NCBI RefSeq assembly: GCF_001541095.1
Contig: NZ_LMXH01000002.1
Location: forward strand, 969,024 to 1,033,023
DNA length: 64,000 bases
Direction: 5' to 3'
Source: Paenibacillus sp. FJAT-26967
GTDB lineage: Bacteria; Bacillota; Bacilli; Paenibacillales; NBRC-103111
The notes beneath the pieces were generated by a model that was not told the origin of the DNA, ran no database searches, and saw only the letters and a list, made by a program, of their open reading frames with translations. Below, in pieces: positions 18,156 through 27,010 of the stretch (position 1 is its first letter; each line of letters begins with the position of its first letter). The position numbers were made by a program, and so were the translations under genes.

Positions 18156-18668
18156 ATGAAAAAGATGGCCTTTTTCACAACGCTCATGATAGCCATGCTG
18201 GCTTTCGTCACTTCCGCCCATGCAGTCGGTTCCGAATATACGCCCGTTCCCCGCGGCGAAGACACTGTAACCGTTATGATCTCCTCCATCGGACAGAGTA
18301 ACGGCGCTCTCACCCTTCAAGGAGACCGGATCGAATGGTACGAAGGCGAAGAAGCCGACCGGAAATTCGTTGAGCACGAGACGGACATCGGCGACATGAC
18401 GCATGCCCCCGACGGCTACTATATCGTTGACGATCAACAGAAGCTCGAAACTTTCGAGATCGATCCCAATGTCCAAGTCCTTATGCAGCTTTACGATCGT
18501 GACGGGACTTACAAAGGCATGGACATCAAGTGGAACGAAGAAGTTACGCTAGGCAAGTTCTTGGACATTTATCACAACAACGGCCTGCTCGACGTAAGTA
18601 CGTTTCCTTTCCATTTAACGATCAAAGACGGTAAGGTCGTGAAAATCGTTCAGCAGTACATTCCATAA
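18156..18668 (+). CDS. Small secreted protein of unknown function
   Basis: 170 residues from the ATG at 18156, with AAAGGGG eight bases upstream. The open frame extends back to 18045, but that part lacks a ribosome site. MKKMAFFTTLMIAMLAFVTS is a Sec signal, probably cleaved after AHA. The mature protein is acidic, with segments DRIEWYEGEEADRKF and VTLGKFLDIYHNNGLLDVST. No domain was recognised. It is followed by a strong terminator. Confidence 0.65.
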   Translation: MKKMAFFTTLMIAMLAFVTSAHAVGSEYTPVPRGEDTVTVMISSIGQSNGALTLQGDRIEWYEGEEADRKFVEHETDIGDMTHAPDGYYIVDDQQKLETFEIDPNVQVLMQLYDRDGTYKGMDIKWNEEVTLGKFLDIYHNNGLLDVSTFPFHLTIKDGKVVKIVQQYIP

Positions 18669-18700
18669 CCTCGCTCGGAAGAGCGGAACGGATTATACGT

Positions 18701-18733
18701 AAAAAGGACCTGACAAAAGTCGGGTCCTTTTTT
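18701..18733 (+). terminator. Strong rho-independent terminator
   Basis: AAAAAGGACCTGAC, a loop of AAAA, then GTCGGGTCCTTTTTT form a 12-14 bp stem with one G-U pair and a T run. It ends the plus-strand unit. Confidence 0.85.
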
Positions 18734-18851
18734 ATTCGAACTAATTAAATTGCTTTATGATCGGGACAGATAATGTATGTTCCCCAGCCAACATCATGTA
18801 GCCACGGGCAAAAGTCTCTTGAGTCTCCTCAATCGCTAGCTTACCCACTCA

Positions 18852-19601
18852 TTATTTCCTCGCCACAATCATGAAACGTTTCGTGTTGGTCTTAATTCCC
18901 TTCTCCGTTTGATTCGCCTCAATAAAATTTTGAAGTATTTCAAAATCATAATCAGTTTGCCCGAAGTTAGGGATAACGGGAGTGTATTTCAAAAAGAAGA
19001 TCAAATCCTCACCCGTATGGAAGTACTGCGTTGCATCATATTCATACGACTGAATATCAGTAAAACCAGCTTCAGCTAGTTCGGTAAGGTACTTATCCTT
19101 TAAGATCCCTTCATCCGTTCCAAAACCCTGCCCTCTGCCGAAAGCTTGTTTAATGTTTAATTTATCATTTTCGCAAACTTGTTGAGTTAAGAATACACCA
19201 TTATTCGCCAGCACTTTTGCAACTTCAGTTGCATAAAACTCACTGTGCCGGCAGGACACTACATTAAAAAAGAACATAGGAAAGGTAATATTTTCAGCTT
19301 CCATTTGTAATACACGAATATTTGTTTTAGTTGAATTTTTTAAGTTTTCAGCAGCGGATTGTATCATTCCATCTGAATGATCAATGCCGACAAGAAGCAA
19401 AGCAGCATCGGCTATAGATAATAAAGCTTCCCCACCGCCTGTACCAATATCAAGCAATAGGTCGGAATGATTACATCTTTGAGTAACTTCATGAAGAAAA
19501 TTCCATTGTTCACCTTCAGAAGTAGTTTTTATTTTACTAAAGTCCCAACCGTTTAATTTTCCAACCTTGTCGTAAAAATTCCTGTACTCAGACTTGTTCA
19601 T
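18852..19601 (-). CDS. SAM-dependent class I methyltransferase
   Basis: 249 residues from the ATG at 19601, preceded by GGAGGAAATAGT. The frame is open 27 codons further up without a ribosome site. SAM motif I is LLLDIGTGGGEALLS, motif II is LLVGIDHSDGMIQSA, and a motif IV-like segment is FPMFFFNVVSCRHSEFY. The C-terminal part (TDIQSYEYDATQYFHTGEDL) resembles the UbiE/RlmA-type group of small-molecule or RNA methyltransferases. The substrate is unknown. Single gene. Confidence 0.8.
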   Translation of the reverse strand: MNKSEYRNFYDKVGKLNGWDFSKIKTTSEGEQWNFLHEVTQRCNHSDLLLDIGTGGGEALLSIADAALLLVGIDHSDGMIQSAAENLKNSTKTNIRVLQMEAENITFPMFFFNVVSCRHSEFYATEVAKVLANNGVFLTQQVCENDKLNIKQAFGRGQGFGTDEGILKDKYLTELAEAGFTDIQSYEYDATQYFHTGEDLIFFLKYTPVIPNFGQTDYDFEILQNFIEANQTEKGIKTNTKRFMIVARK

Positions 19602-20320
19602 ACTATTTCCTCCATTTTTAAGTGAATGTATTAAACCAAGTGCATGAATAGGACTAAATGAAAAATTCATTTGTTCCGGCATTCAAGCAGAACGAGTTTC
19701 CCTTGGCTTAAATTTAGGATATCGGCTCGACATCGTTCAAAGACTTAGCTTAGTTTCATGAGACCAAAAGGACAGAAAAACCCCTTTGTCAGCTGGTACG
19801 CGTTTTACCCAGCCCGTAAACTAGCTACTTCGAACGATACGGAACAACATCCAATTCACCTCATTTGGAAGAAAGTTACTACAATTATATATATTTATTG
19901 CACGATATTCAAGCTGAATTCAACATAGCTGCCAGTTAGCTCAACGAGCTTCCAAATGAAGCGCGGCTACTATTCCTCATTTTTTGGAATCCTTCGAACT
20001 CGTCCACCCTCGAACCGTCCTCCAGCTTTCGACTCTGACGAACTTGAGAACGCAGTCTTAATCTTTGAACTCTCTGAAACTCTTTTTCTTTCCTTGGAAC
20101 TATCCGAAACCTTTGAGAATGAAATTTTGTCCTTGCGGATTGATCAAAATTACTGTCAAAACCTTTTTTAAGGCAGTCCGTGTACCATCCTACAAAGCTA
20201 CCAAAAATGATAAAATTCTATTTTTTAAGTGAATAGTCTTTAATTCCTATGGAATTTACTGGTCTTGATGTATAATATCAATGTGTAATACTAATTTTAT
20301 AGGATAAAGGTGGGAGATTT
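19602..20320. other. Gene-free stretch with an inverted repeat and low-complexity coding-like tract
   Basis: About 700 bases. CATTTGGAAG (about 19864-19873) and CTTCCAAATG (about 19949-19958) form an inverted repeat some 75 bases apart. The following tract to about 20110 is rich in CTTTGAA/CTCTGAAA elements. The minus strand reads Ser/Lys/Glu-rich (SKVSDSSKERKRVSESSK) without a start, and a 71-codon plus frame overlaps it. Neither is convincing. GGTGGGAG just before 20321 is the ribosome site of the GH19 gene. Confidence 0.35.
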
Positions 20321-21928
20321 ATGATGAAGAAGTTGCTTTTGTCTACCAATCTTATGTTTAAAAGCGTAACTGTAGCAACTAGTATAACGGTACTCGCGCC
20401 CGTTACGATGGTAATGGCGACGTCCCCTGTGGCGGCTCAAGCTTGGCAAAGTAATAAGGCATATGTAGCCGGCGATCTTGTAACGTACCAAAGTAAAACG
20501 TATAAAGCCAAATGGTGGTCCTATGGCAGCATACCTTCTTCGTCGGACGCATGGCAATTAGTCAACACGGCTCCAGTAGATACGCAAGCGCCTACAACAC
20601 CATCCGCATTGACGAATACAGCCAAAACGGCAAACTCGATCACACTCACGTGGGGAGCCTCTACCGATAACGTTTCTGTAACCGGATACAATATTTATCG
20701 CAACAATGTAAAGGTGGGCACTACTGCATCGTTAACGTATACCGACAGCAATCTCCAGCCAAGCACGACTTATGCTTATACGGTAAAAGCTGTAGATGGC
20801 GCAAACAATGAATCGGCAGGTGCAGCGCTGTCTGCACAAACTACTGCCAGTGAAAGCCCCGGCCCGGTTTTGAACGTTGGACAAAGCCGCGTCTTGACGA
20901 TTGGACAGATCAACACTTCCTGGCAAGGCATCAATGAGCAGTATAGTCCTGACAAAGCTACGCAAGCGGTTACATCTATTCTGCCTCGCGCAGAGTACGA
21001 GTCACTCTTTCCTCGTCGCGCTGGAACGCCGGCTTGGCACGCCATTGCCCAGAATCAAGATTACTATAGAGCTGAATTAAGCGACTATTACTCCTATGAC
21101 AATTTCATCGCAGCAGTTCGTGATACAGCGAATATCAAATACAAGGAAGTATACCGTACAGGCAGCCCGTTAGTGAGAGAACTGTATCGTTTGGATAAAA
21201 CAACCAAAACCGAAACTTTGATCCATCGTTCAGCGGATTTCAACGCCCCTGGGGAAATTAACAAGCCATTGATCACCCGGATTGTCGATTTCGGAACGTT
21301 CCTCAAGGAAGGTGTAGAGAAAGACCGCAAACGCGAGTTTGCAGCCTTCATCGCTAACATCGCCCATGAGACAGGCGGCGGTTGGCCGACAGCTCCGGAT
21401 GGCGAACTAAGATGGGGATTGTTCTTCAACGAAGAGCGGAGTTATGTCAATTCGGGTTCAATCGGCTACATTGCCCCTGAATATACAGACTACGCGCCTG
21501 TTGCCGGCAAGTCTTATCATGGACGCGGTCCGATCCAGTTGAGCTGGAACTATAACTACGGACTCTTTAGCTCTATCATCTACGGAGATAAAAACGTATT
21601 GCTGAACGATCCAGACCGAATTGCAGACGATGGCCGTCTCGGCTTTATGACTGCGATGCTCTTCTGGATGACGCCTCAAGATCCTAAACCTTCCGCTCAT
21701 GATGTCATCGTTGGCAATTATGTGCCGACTGCCGCACAGCTGTCGAAAGGGCTTGTACCAGGATTCGGGACAACCATCATGGTCATCAACGGTGGACAGG
21801 AAGGCAACCTCGATGAAACCGACAATCGGATTCGCCGTCGCGTCGCTCACTACACAGAGCTTGCGGCGAAGGCAAACATTGATATTACAGGCGAGAAGCT
21901 GAACACACTGGGCATGCAGCAATTCTAA
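20321..21928 (+). CDS. Secreted GH19 chitinase with CBM5/12 and fibronectin III modules
   Basis: 535 residues. A signal peptide (residues 1-40, ending VAAQA) is followed by a chitin-binding type 3 (CBM5/12) module at about 41-87 (WQSNKAYVAGDLVTYQSKTY, AWQLV), a fibronectin III domain at about 93-176, and a GH19 catalytic domain at about 190-535. Catalytic-site motifs are AHETGGGW (Glu349), NEERSY and YHGRGPIQLSWNYNYGLF, the diagnostic GH19 signature. The enzyme hydrolyses chitin outside the cell by inversion. GTGGGAG precedes the ATG, and a strong terminator follows. Confidence 0.93.
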   Translation: MMKKLLLSTNLMFKSVTVATSITVLAPVTMVMATSPVAAQAWQSNKAYVAGDLVTYQSKTYKAKWWSYGSIPSSSDAWQLVNTAPVDTQAPTTPSALTNTAKTANSITLTWGASTDNVSVTGYNIYRNNVKVGTTASLTYTDSNLQPSTTYAYTVKAVDGANNESAGAALSAQTTASESPGPVLNVGQSRVLTIGQINTSWQGINEQYSPDKATQAVTSILPRAEYESLFPRRAGTPAWHAIAQNQDYYRAELSDYYSYDNFIAAVRDTANIKYKEVYRTGSPLVRELYRLDKTTKTETLIHRSADFNAPGEINKPLITRIVDFGTFLKEGVEKDRKREFAAFIANIAHETGGGWPTAPDGELRWGLFFNEERSYVNSGSIGYIAPEYTDYAPVAGKSYHGRGPIQLSWNYNYGLFSSIIYGDKNVLLNDPDRIADDGRLGFMTAMLFWMTPQDPKPSAHDVIVGNYVPTAAQLSKGLVPGFGTTIMVINGGQEGNLDETDNRIRRRVAHYTELAAKANIDITGEKLNTLGMQQF

Positions 21929-21931
21929 GTG

Positions 21932-21974
21932 AAAAGAACCGTATGCCGTCTTTGGACGGTGTACGGTTCTTTTG
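21932..21974 (+). terminator. Strong terminator of the GH19 gene
   Basis: AAAAGAACCGTATGCCGTC and GACGGTGTACGGTTCTTTT form a long stem around a TTTG loop, followed by T residues. It starts four bases after the stop codon. Confidence 0.9.
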
Positions 21975-22081
21975 TATGTGGCGTATCATGGTTCCGTTAT
22001 TCAGGCTCATATGCAGCAAAAACCGTCGGTCCTGGGACGGAAGCTACCCGCTTTGACATAGGTTCTTGTCATCCGGCAATG

Positions 22082-22444
22082 CTATAGTGAGAAATCATTA
22101 ACACCTTTTTTATAGGCATATTTCAAAGTGTAGGTTTCCTTTTTCCCATAAGGCATAGTAGCAATTTTTATACGAGTATAATCAAGCCTGCTTTCTCTTA
22201 TAACTCTTTTTACCAAGTTGATACACCGCTCTTCTTCTGTAGTGACACAATATATATTAAGAGCATATTTTTTGGGGGCTGAGATGCACTTCCCCATTTC
22301 CGATCCATCAACATAGCCGATACCAGCATCTGCTAGAGATATCTCTAGGTATTCCACTACTTTATCTCTTAGCCATTGGTCACGTTGGCTTCCATTTGCA
22401 CTTTTCAACGGATACTGTAGCACCAGCCAAAACTTTTCACTCAT
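22082..22444 (-). CDS. Small hypothetical protein
   Basis: 120 residues from the ATG at 22444 (MSEKFWLVLQYPLKSANGSQ). The frame continues upstream to 22516 but without a ribosome site. The only hint of one at 22444 is GGTG 11 bases away. The sequence is mixed alpha/beta, with a C-terminal basic tail (YGKKETYTLKYAYKKGV). It lies just downstream of a lipoprotein gene on the same strand, probably in one operon. It may be a small immunity- or ferredoxin-fold protein, but I recognise no family. Confidence 0.5.
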   Translation of the reverse strand: MSEKFWLVLQYPLKSANGSQRDQWLRDKVVEYLEISLADAGIGYVDGSEMGKCISAPKKYALNIYCVTTEEERCINLVKRVIRESRLDYTRIKIATMPYGKKETYTLKYAYKKGVNDFSL

Positions 22445-22522
22445 TTTGGATTCACCAGCCCATCTAGAGATGATATGAAGCTCCGCTCCTGCTGCAGTGC
22501 TCCTCATGATAAACATGGCAAC

Positions 22523-22918
22523 TCAATTTCGGATAGTATGACCCACTATAATCTTCCATTGGTTATCGATTTTCTTTACAGGAAATGATATTTCCCTCTC
22601 CTTATCGTCTTCTATTAAACTCACCATTCCCAAATATTCCGTTTCGCTGATTAGTTTTAATTCTTTAATAGAGGTATTCTTAATGTTTTGATTGATGCTG
22701 TTGTATTGATTTTTCTGTTCTTCTTTATCCGGGAATCGAATATCGTCGGTCAGCTTCACCATTGTTTCAACATCCTTGTTTTCCAATGCTTTCAGGTAGT
22801 CAGTTAAATGATCTTTCACCTGTTGTTCCGATCTTGACTGACTTGAGCACCCCATAACCCCGATAACTGCAATTAAAGATACGGTTAATAAAAATAGACG
22901 GATGAAATTTCTGTTCAA
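22523..22918 (-). CDS. Small lipoprotein, DUF4878/NTF2-like
   Basis: 131 residues from the TTG at 22918, which follows AAAGGGGAG by seven bases. A signal peptide (LFLLTVSLIAVIGVM) ends in the lipobox VMGC. The mature part reads VKDHLTDYLKALENKDVETM, then EREISFPVKKIDNQWKIIVG. This helix-helix-strand layout is typical of small NTF2-fold (DUF4878-type) lipoproteins on the outer face of the membrane. The ligand is unknown. Confidence 0.65.
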   Translation of the reverse strand: MNRNFIRLFLLTVSLIAVIGVMGCSSQSRSEQQVKDHLTDYLKALENKDVETMVKLTDDIRFPDKEEQKNQYNSINQNIKNTSIKELKLISETEYLGMVSLIEDDKEREISFPVKKIDNQWKIIVGHTIRN

Positions 22919-23076
22919 TCTGGTACTCCCCTTTAATTTCAGTTCGTTTATGGTTTTGAAACAGCTCTGACCTTTCACCTAATAAATCTGGTCAACGGAT
23001 AGATCATATGGATTTTCTGTTGAACCTTCAGGATAGTTGTACTTTATAGAAGGATACTTCAATGGAATAACCTCCA

Positions 23077-23371
23077 GTCAAAATTTTCAAACTCATAGCT
23101 AACGCAAAGGCATTGATCGAAAATGTAAATGATTACAGCCTGGAACAGCGCTATAAGAATGAGGCTGTTGTTTTCTGCTTCTCTTTTAGACAACAATTCA
23201 CTGTGGTAGGAGAACGGTAGTAGATTACGGTATTAGAATGGGGTTTCACCTGTTTCAAGAAGATTAGAAGAGTACAAAGAGTATATGATATATCCTAAAT
23301 TAGACCCTATGTTTATGCGGGGCCAATACTTTTCATTAGTAAAACAATTGGAGAAAGAGGGAACGCCATGA
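23077..23371 (+). pseudogene. Frameshifted gene formerly coupled to the SseB-like gene
   Basis: Three frames read as one broken protein. 23077-23219 gives KIFKLIANAKALIENVNDYS and on to QQFTVVGER. 23217-23270 gives VVDYGIRMGFHLFQE. 23255-23371 gives RRLEEYKEYMIYPKLDPMFM and on to LEKEGTP. The final TGA overlaps the ATG of the next gene (ATGA), the mark of an old operon. No ATG or GTG begins the first segment. At least two frameshifts are needed. The intact ancestor would have been about 100 residues, and its family is unknown. Confidence 0.55.
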
Positions 23372-24693
23372 ATCAGGCAAGAGCAGAGGAACTCGTGGAT
23401 ACATTTCTGCGGAACGATCATCTGGACGGAGATGCTTACAGTGGGGTGGAGATTCAAGAAGTGATTTTTTTGATCCATCACGCCAAGAGTTTAGCAGCTA
23501 GTCAACCCGTCAGGAGTGAATGGTTGAATACCCGGATTCAGGAGCTTAATGACAGAATAAAAGAAAAGATTAAAGAGGCTGAGGCACTGTACATAGCTTT
23601 TGACAAGCAGACCAACTATCCCTATGTGGATGCGGAGGGCCGGGTTTGGGTTTTCTCGAAGGAACAGTATACAGCAGAAGTAAAAGACTACTTCCTCCAG
23701 CAATTCATATTGCTTGAAATGAAGGAGATTAGCGGGAAGGAGATCATGGAGACAATCGGTCTGCTTCATATCATGGGCCTTCCAACCCTCCTCATTGATA
23801 ACGGTCAATATTATATCGAGGTGAAACGGGATGAGTTGATGCCGCCAATGAATTGGAGCGGGACGCCTGAAATACAAGTTCCGGTGACCAACCCCGGTCT
23901 GCAGCAGGCGATGATCCTGTTCTTCCAAACGATGAACGTCAGACTACACACGGCGGATAACCAACAGCGTCTTCAAAGGCTGGAAGCGCGCATGCTGGAT
24001 GAAATTATAGGAGCGCGGTACCTCCTGCCTATCCAGCTGGTAGAACAGGACTCTTCTTCCACTGACAACCAAGGCAGCAAAATCTTAAGACAAGGAGATC
24101 GTATTCTGACAGCTGTCCTGGAGGACGACAATGATTCCAAATGGCTGCCGGCCTTTACGGACTGGTATGAGTTCGAGAAGGCCTATGATAAAGAGTTATG
24201 GAGCAGCAATGTGGCTACGTACGAGGATCTTGCTGCAATCTCCAGTGGCATGACGGGAATCGTAATCAATTCGCAGGGCCTTGGGCTCAGGCTCGATTCC
24301 AGAAACCGGGCAAAAATTGAAGAATACCGCAGAGAACGAAGCGAAGCCTCAAGCAACACAGTCACAGAGGCTGCAGTGCCTGAGGAACCGGCTGTTCTGC
24401 TGGTCGATCCGAAGGAATATCCCATGCAAATGATCGAATCTCTCAAAGCTTATATGAAGACGCAAAAAGGCATTCAAAAAGCATATTTGCGGCAGAAAAT
24501 TCGGGGAAACGAGCAGAGCTATCTGCTTATTGTGGACGCTACGGGCGGGAAAGAGCAAATTTATAACGGGATTGCAGCGGCTGCTGCCCATTTAAATGGA
24601 ATCGCCCTCGAAATCGTCGGTATGGACGATTGGATTGAAGATGGGAAGGACATCGAACCCTTCTATAAGAGGAAGCGCTTTGGTTTATTTTAA
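23368..24693 (+). CDS. SseB-like (enhanced serine sensitivity) protein
   Basis: 441 residues. An N-terminal helical region is followed by two SseB_N-like units: residues about 75-160 with VFSKEQYTAEVKDYFLQQF and GLPTLLIDNGQ, and about 240-315 with ILTAVLEDDNDSKWLPAFTD and MTGIVINSQGLGL. An SseB_C domain lies at about 340-441 (QMIESLKAYMKTQKGIQKAY, LLIVDATGG, EIVGMDDWI). Such proteins are cytoplasmic and poorly understood. The name comes from an E. coli serine-sensitivity phenotype. GAGAAAGAGGGAACGCC precedes the ATG, which overlaps the stop of the degraded gene upstream. Confidence 0.75.
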   Translation: MNQARAEELVDTFLRNDHLDGDAYSGVEIQEVIFLIHHAKSLAASQPVRSEWLNTRIQELNDRIKEKIKEAEALYIAFDKQTNYPYVDAEGRVWVFSKEQYTAEVKDYFLQQFILLEMKEISGKEIMETIGLLHIMGLPTLLIDNGQYYIEVKRDELMPPMNWSGTPEIQVPVTNPGLQQAMILFFQTMNVRLHTADNQQRLQRLEARMLDEIIGARYLLPIQLVEQDSSSTDNQGSKILRQGDRILTAVLEDDNDSKWLPAFTDWYEFEKAYDKELWSSNVATYEDLAAISSGMTGIVINSQGLGLRLDSRNRAKIEEYRRERSEASSNTVTEAAVPEEPAVLLVDPKEYPMQMIESLKAYMKTQKGIQKAYLRQKIRGNEQSYLLIVDATGGKEQIYNGIAAAAAHLNGIALEIVGMDDWIEDGKDIEPFYKRKRFGLF

Positions 24694-24782
24694 GATCTCA
24701 CCGCCGGGCAACCGATGATGAGTTCAACGAGGTGTTTTTCAAATTCAAGACATTTGCGAAGCCAACATTAAATAAAAGTTTC

Positions 24783-24818
24783 ACGACCCCGAACTTCAGA
24801 TAAGTTTAGGGTCGTTTC
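24783..24818 (+). terminator. Hairpin terminator after the SseB-like gene
   Basis: ACGACCCCGAACTT pairs with AAGTTTAGGGTCGT, with two mismatches in fourteen, then TTCTT. It stands about 90 bases after the stop. Confidence 0.65.
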
Positions 24819-24902
24819 TTACGTCCAACAATATGAAATGGTGAAGGAATACCATAAGCCTATGTAATGATTTGACCGCTTGCAATGATTCCTATATAGG
24901 AA

Positions 24903-25391
24903 TCAGAAAATATAGAAGATGAGACCTTTGCCCTCGGCTGCAGTTTGGCTGTAGAAACGCCGGATTTCGTTAAAATGCTGAAGCATGTAGGCAAAGAATG
25001 CGTCCTCATCCTCATCTGTAACAGTGCCAGGCTCAAGAGGATATACCTCATCCTTGACCATGGACTGGAAATCATAGCGCGAGCGGAGCTGCTCTTCATC
25101 CAGCTCAGATATAGCCTGAAGCGCTTCTGCAACTTGCTCGGCGCGTAAGGAGAACGCACCGAATGAGCCAAAATCGATCCCTTGGTCTGAAGTCAGCGGA
25201 ACAACATAGCCAAGAGGGGCTTTTCCATCCGAAATATCTCCACACAGCAAGTAGTGAATCGCCTCCCAGGATCTATCAATGTCCAGTCCGGGATAATCGT
25301 CTATTTTCAAACTCTTCAATGCAATGCCGCCTGCTGCGACTTGCTGCACCAGGTTGTCATCCATAGCAAAGTAATATCCGCGCATTCCCAT
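24903..25391 (-). CDS. DUF1877 (YfbM-like) family protein
   Basis: 162 residues from the ATG at 25391, which has AGAAGG eight bases upstream. A longer frame to 25478 has no ribosome site. The start MGMRGYYFAMDDNLVQQV, the segment DIDRSWEAIHYLLCGD and the proline/acidic segment PLTSDQGIDFGSFGAF match the DUF1877 family, whose E. coli member is YfbM. These are small cytoplasmic proteins of unknown function. In some loci they behave as immunity proteins to polymorphic toxins, but no toxin gene is adjacent here. Confidence 0.75.
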   Translation of the reverse strand: MGMRGYYFAMDDNLVQQVAAGGIALKSLKIDDYPGLDIDRSWEAIHYLLCGDISDGKAPLGYVVPLTSDQGIDFGSFGAFSLRAEQVAEALQAISELDEEQLRSRYDFQSMVKDEVYPLEPGTVTDEDEDAFFAYMLQHFNEIRRFYSQTAAEGKGLIFYIF

Positions 25392-25684
25392 GTAATCAGC
25401 CTTCTTTCCTTTTTTTAGGAGTGACAATACTGCCCTATCAAAATGTAACATCCGGGAATGATGTATTTCAAGGAACATTATCGTGTTTGCCGCCAGGACT
25501 TCTTTTCACTGGATATTGTATGTGTTATGGCCCTCATAAAGCAGATATAATCCGCAAAAGTAAGCTTCGCCAGGTCCGATACGGAGGCAGTTTGCGTACA
25601 GCTGAGTCGTTCTCCATGCTGCTCCTGCGGATGTGCATCCAGGATCCTTCCGTATTTACTTAATCGAATGTAATGCTTAAAAGC

Positions 25685-25712
25685 GAAAAAAGCCGCGGAT
25701 TCCGCGACTTTT
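25685..25712 (-). terminator. Hairpin terminator, downstream of the nitroreductase gene
   Basis: GCCGCGGA and TCCGCGAC form a GC-rich stem flanked by AAAAAA and TTTTT. It suits termination in both directions. Confidence 0.65.
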
Positions 25713-25855
25713 TATACGTGTATGTTTTTGTCCTCCGACATGTCGGAAGATGAAGGGAGAAATGCTAACGTTTGTTTGATGACGGATAATATCACTTCTG
25801 ATTCGTCTAGCGACACTCATTATTTGCTGAGAGGTCGACCTGTAAAAACTTATCC

Positions 25856-26497
25856 TTACTTCCACTCCGTAATACGGCCAATAGGAAGACGAGTAGTCCT
25901 ACGCGGCTCTTTAGCAGATTTACCTACAGAAATGAGCATAACCGGAACATAACGTTCCTTCTCCATACCAAATGCTTCCGCAATTCGGGATTTGTCATAT
26001 CCGCCGATCGGGTTTGTATCATATCCACGAGCACGAGCAGAAAGCATAAGCTGCATGGATACCAGACCGCTGTCAATAAGAATCATTTCGCGAAAAGCTT
26101 GTGCTGGCATACGTCCAAAAAGATCCGTATAGTTCGCCAGTATTTGATCTTTAATCTCTTGAGGATAGTACCCTCTTTCTACATCAGAACTCATAATTTC
26201 GTCTGCATTATCAAAGGCGTTCATATCTCCGAAAACTGCAATGACTGCAGAGGAGGTTATAACTTGATTTTTGTTACCTGGTGCCAGCTCTTCAAGTGTT
26301 GATTTACCTTCTGGGCTATCAACGACAAGAAATCTCCAAGGCTGAAGATTAACGGATGACGGCGCCAAAGTCGCTTCTTCCAATATTTCAGTCATTTCCT
26401 CACGGCTGATTTTGACCGTTGGATCGTACATACGTACAGAGCGCCGAGATGTAATAATTTCTTTAAAATGATTGTGTAAAGCGGTAGTTTCAGTCAT
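25856..26497 (-). CDS. Nitroreductase-family FMN oxidoreductase
   Basis: 213 residues. Family motifs: SRRSVRMYDPTVKIS (FMN-phosphate Arg-Arg-Ser), LEEATLAPSSVNLQPWRFLV, then LIDSGLVSMQLMLSARARGY with DTNPIGGYD, and the C-terminal LISVGKSAKEPRRTTRLPIG. The enzyme should be a cytoplasmic FMN-dependent NAD(P)H oxidoreductase for quinones or nitro compounds. It follows the MarR gene by 17 bases, so the pair is an operon, presumably induced by a reactive aromatic or electrophile through MarR. Confidence 0.88.
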   Translation of the reverse strand: MTETTALHNHFKEIITSRRSVRMYDPTVKISREEMTEILEEATLAPSSVNLQPWRFLVVDSPEGKSTLEELAPGNKNQVITSSAVIAVFGDMNAFDNADEIMSSDVERGYYPQEIKDQILANYTDLFGRMPAQAFREMILIDSGLVSMQLMLSARARGYDTNPIGGYDKSRIAEAFGMEKERYVPVMLISVGKSAKEPRRTTRLPIGRITEWK

Positions 26498-26514
26498 GTT
26501 GTTCTCTCCTAGTT

Positions 26515-26979
26515 CTATAACGAATGGCTCTTACTTGTTTCTTTCATTTGTTGGATCTGGCTGTTCAACTTACGCAATGCTTGAATAAATCCAAGCCGTT
26601 CTGATTCCGTGAGGTCTGCCTGCAGTTCCTTCAGAAATCGATCTTTCTCCTCTTTAAACATCGCTACTTTACTTTTGCCTTCTTCGGTTAGCTGAACTAA
26701 TGTAATCCGGTTATCTCTTTCACACCTATTTCGCAGAAGGATTCCTTCCGCTTCCAATTGCTGTACATGACGGGTCACCGCAGCAGGATCAATAGACACA
26801 GCCTTCTGCAGATCCGATTGGCTAATTTGGCCACCTGTCAGTTTGCAAAGGAGTTCGAGCCGATTGGGACTAACGCCAGCACATCGTTCAAACCGGGTTG
26901 CAATATGCTTGTTTACATGCATGAGCAAGTACAGCAGGTCATCTGTATGACATGTAGAGATGATAAAAACCTCCTTCAA
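26515..26979 (-). CDS. MarR-family transcriptional regulator
   Basis: Up to 154 residues. The winged-helix core is clear: LELLCKLTGGQISQSDLQKA, SIDPAAVTRHVQQLEAEGIL and the wing RNRCERDNRITLVQLTEEGK. The start is uncertain. The TTG at 26979 directly abuts AAGGAGG, which must be the ribosome site, and no ATG or GTG follows in frame until residue 20 (LLMHVNKH). The best-spaced codons are ATC-ATC, so initiation may use a rare start. A palindrome at 26984-27010 lies across the translation-start region and is the likely autoregulatory operator for this gene and the nitroreductase. Confidence 0.83.
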   Translation of the reverse strand: MKEVFIISTCHTDDLLYLLMHVNKHIATRFERCAGVSPNRLELLCKLTGGQISQSDLQKAVSIDPAAVTRHVQQLEAEGILLRNRCERDNRITLVQLTEEGKSKVAMFKEEKDRFLKELQADLTESERLGFIQALRKLNSQIQQMKETSKSHSL

Positions 26980-26983
26980 TTCA

Positions 26984-27010
26984 TTGACCCATCGAAAGTT
27001 GATGGGTCAA
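26984..27010. promoter_or_regulatory. MarR operator candidate
   Basis: The perfect inverted repeat TTGACCCATC (26984-26993) / GATGGGTCAA (27001-27010), with a 7-base spacer, lies immediately ahead of the MarR ribosome site. Half-site length and position fit a MarR dimer. Confidence 0.7.

Noticed and set aside
19956..20171. 71-codon plus frame before the GH19 gene
   Set aside because: Low-complexity Glu/Leu/Ser repeats without a ribosome site, and the opposite strand is equally open.
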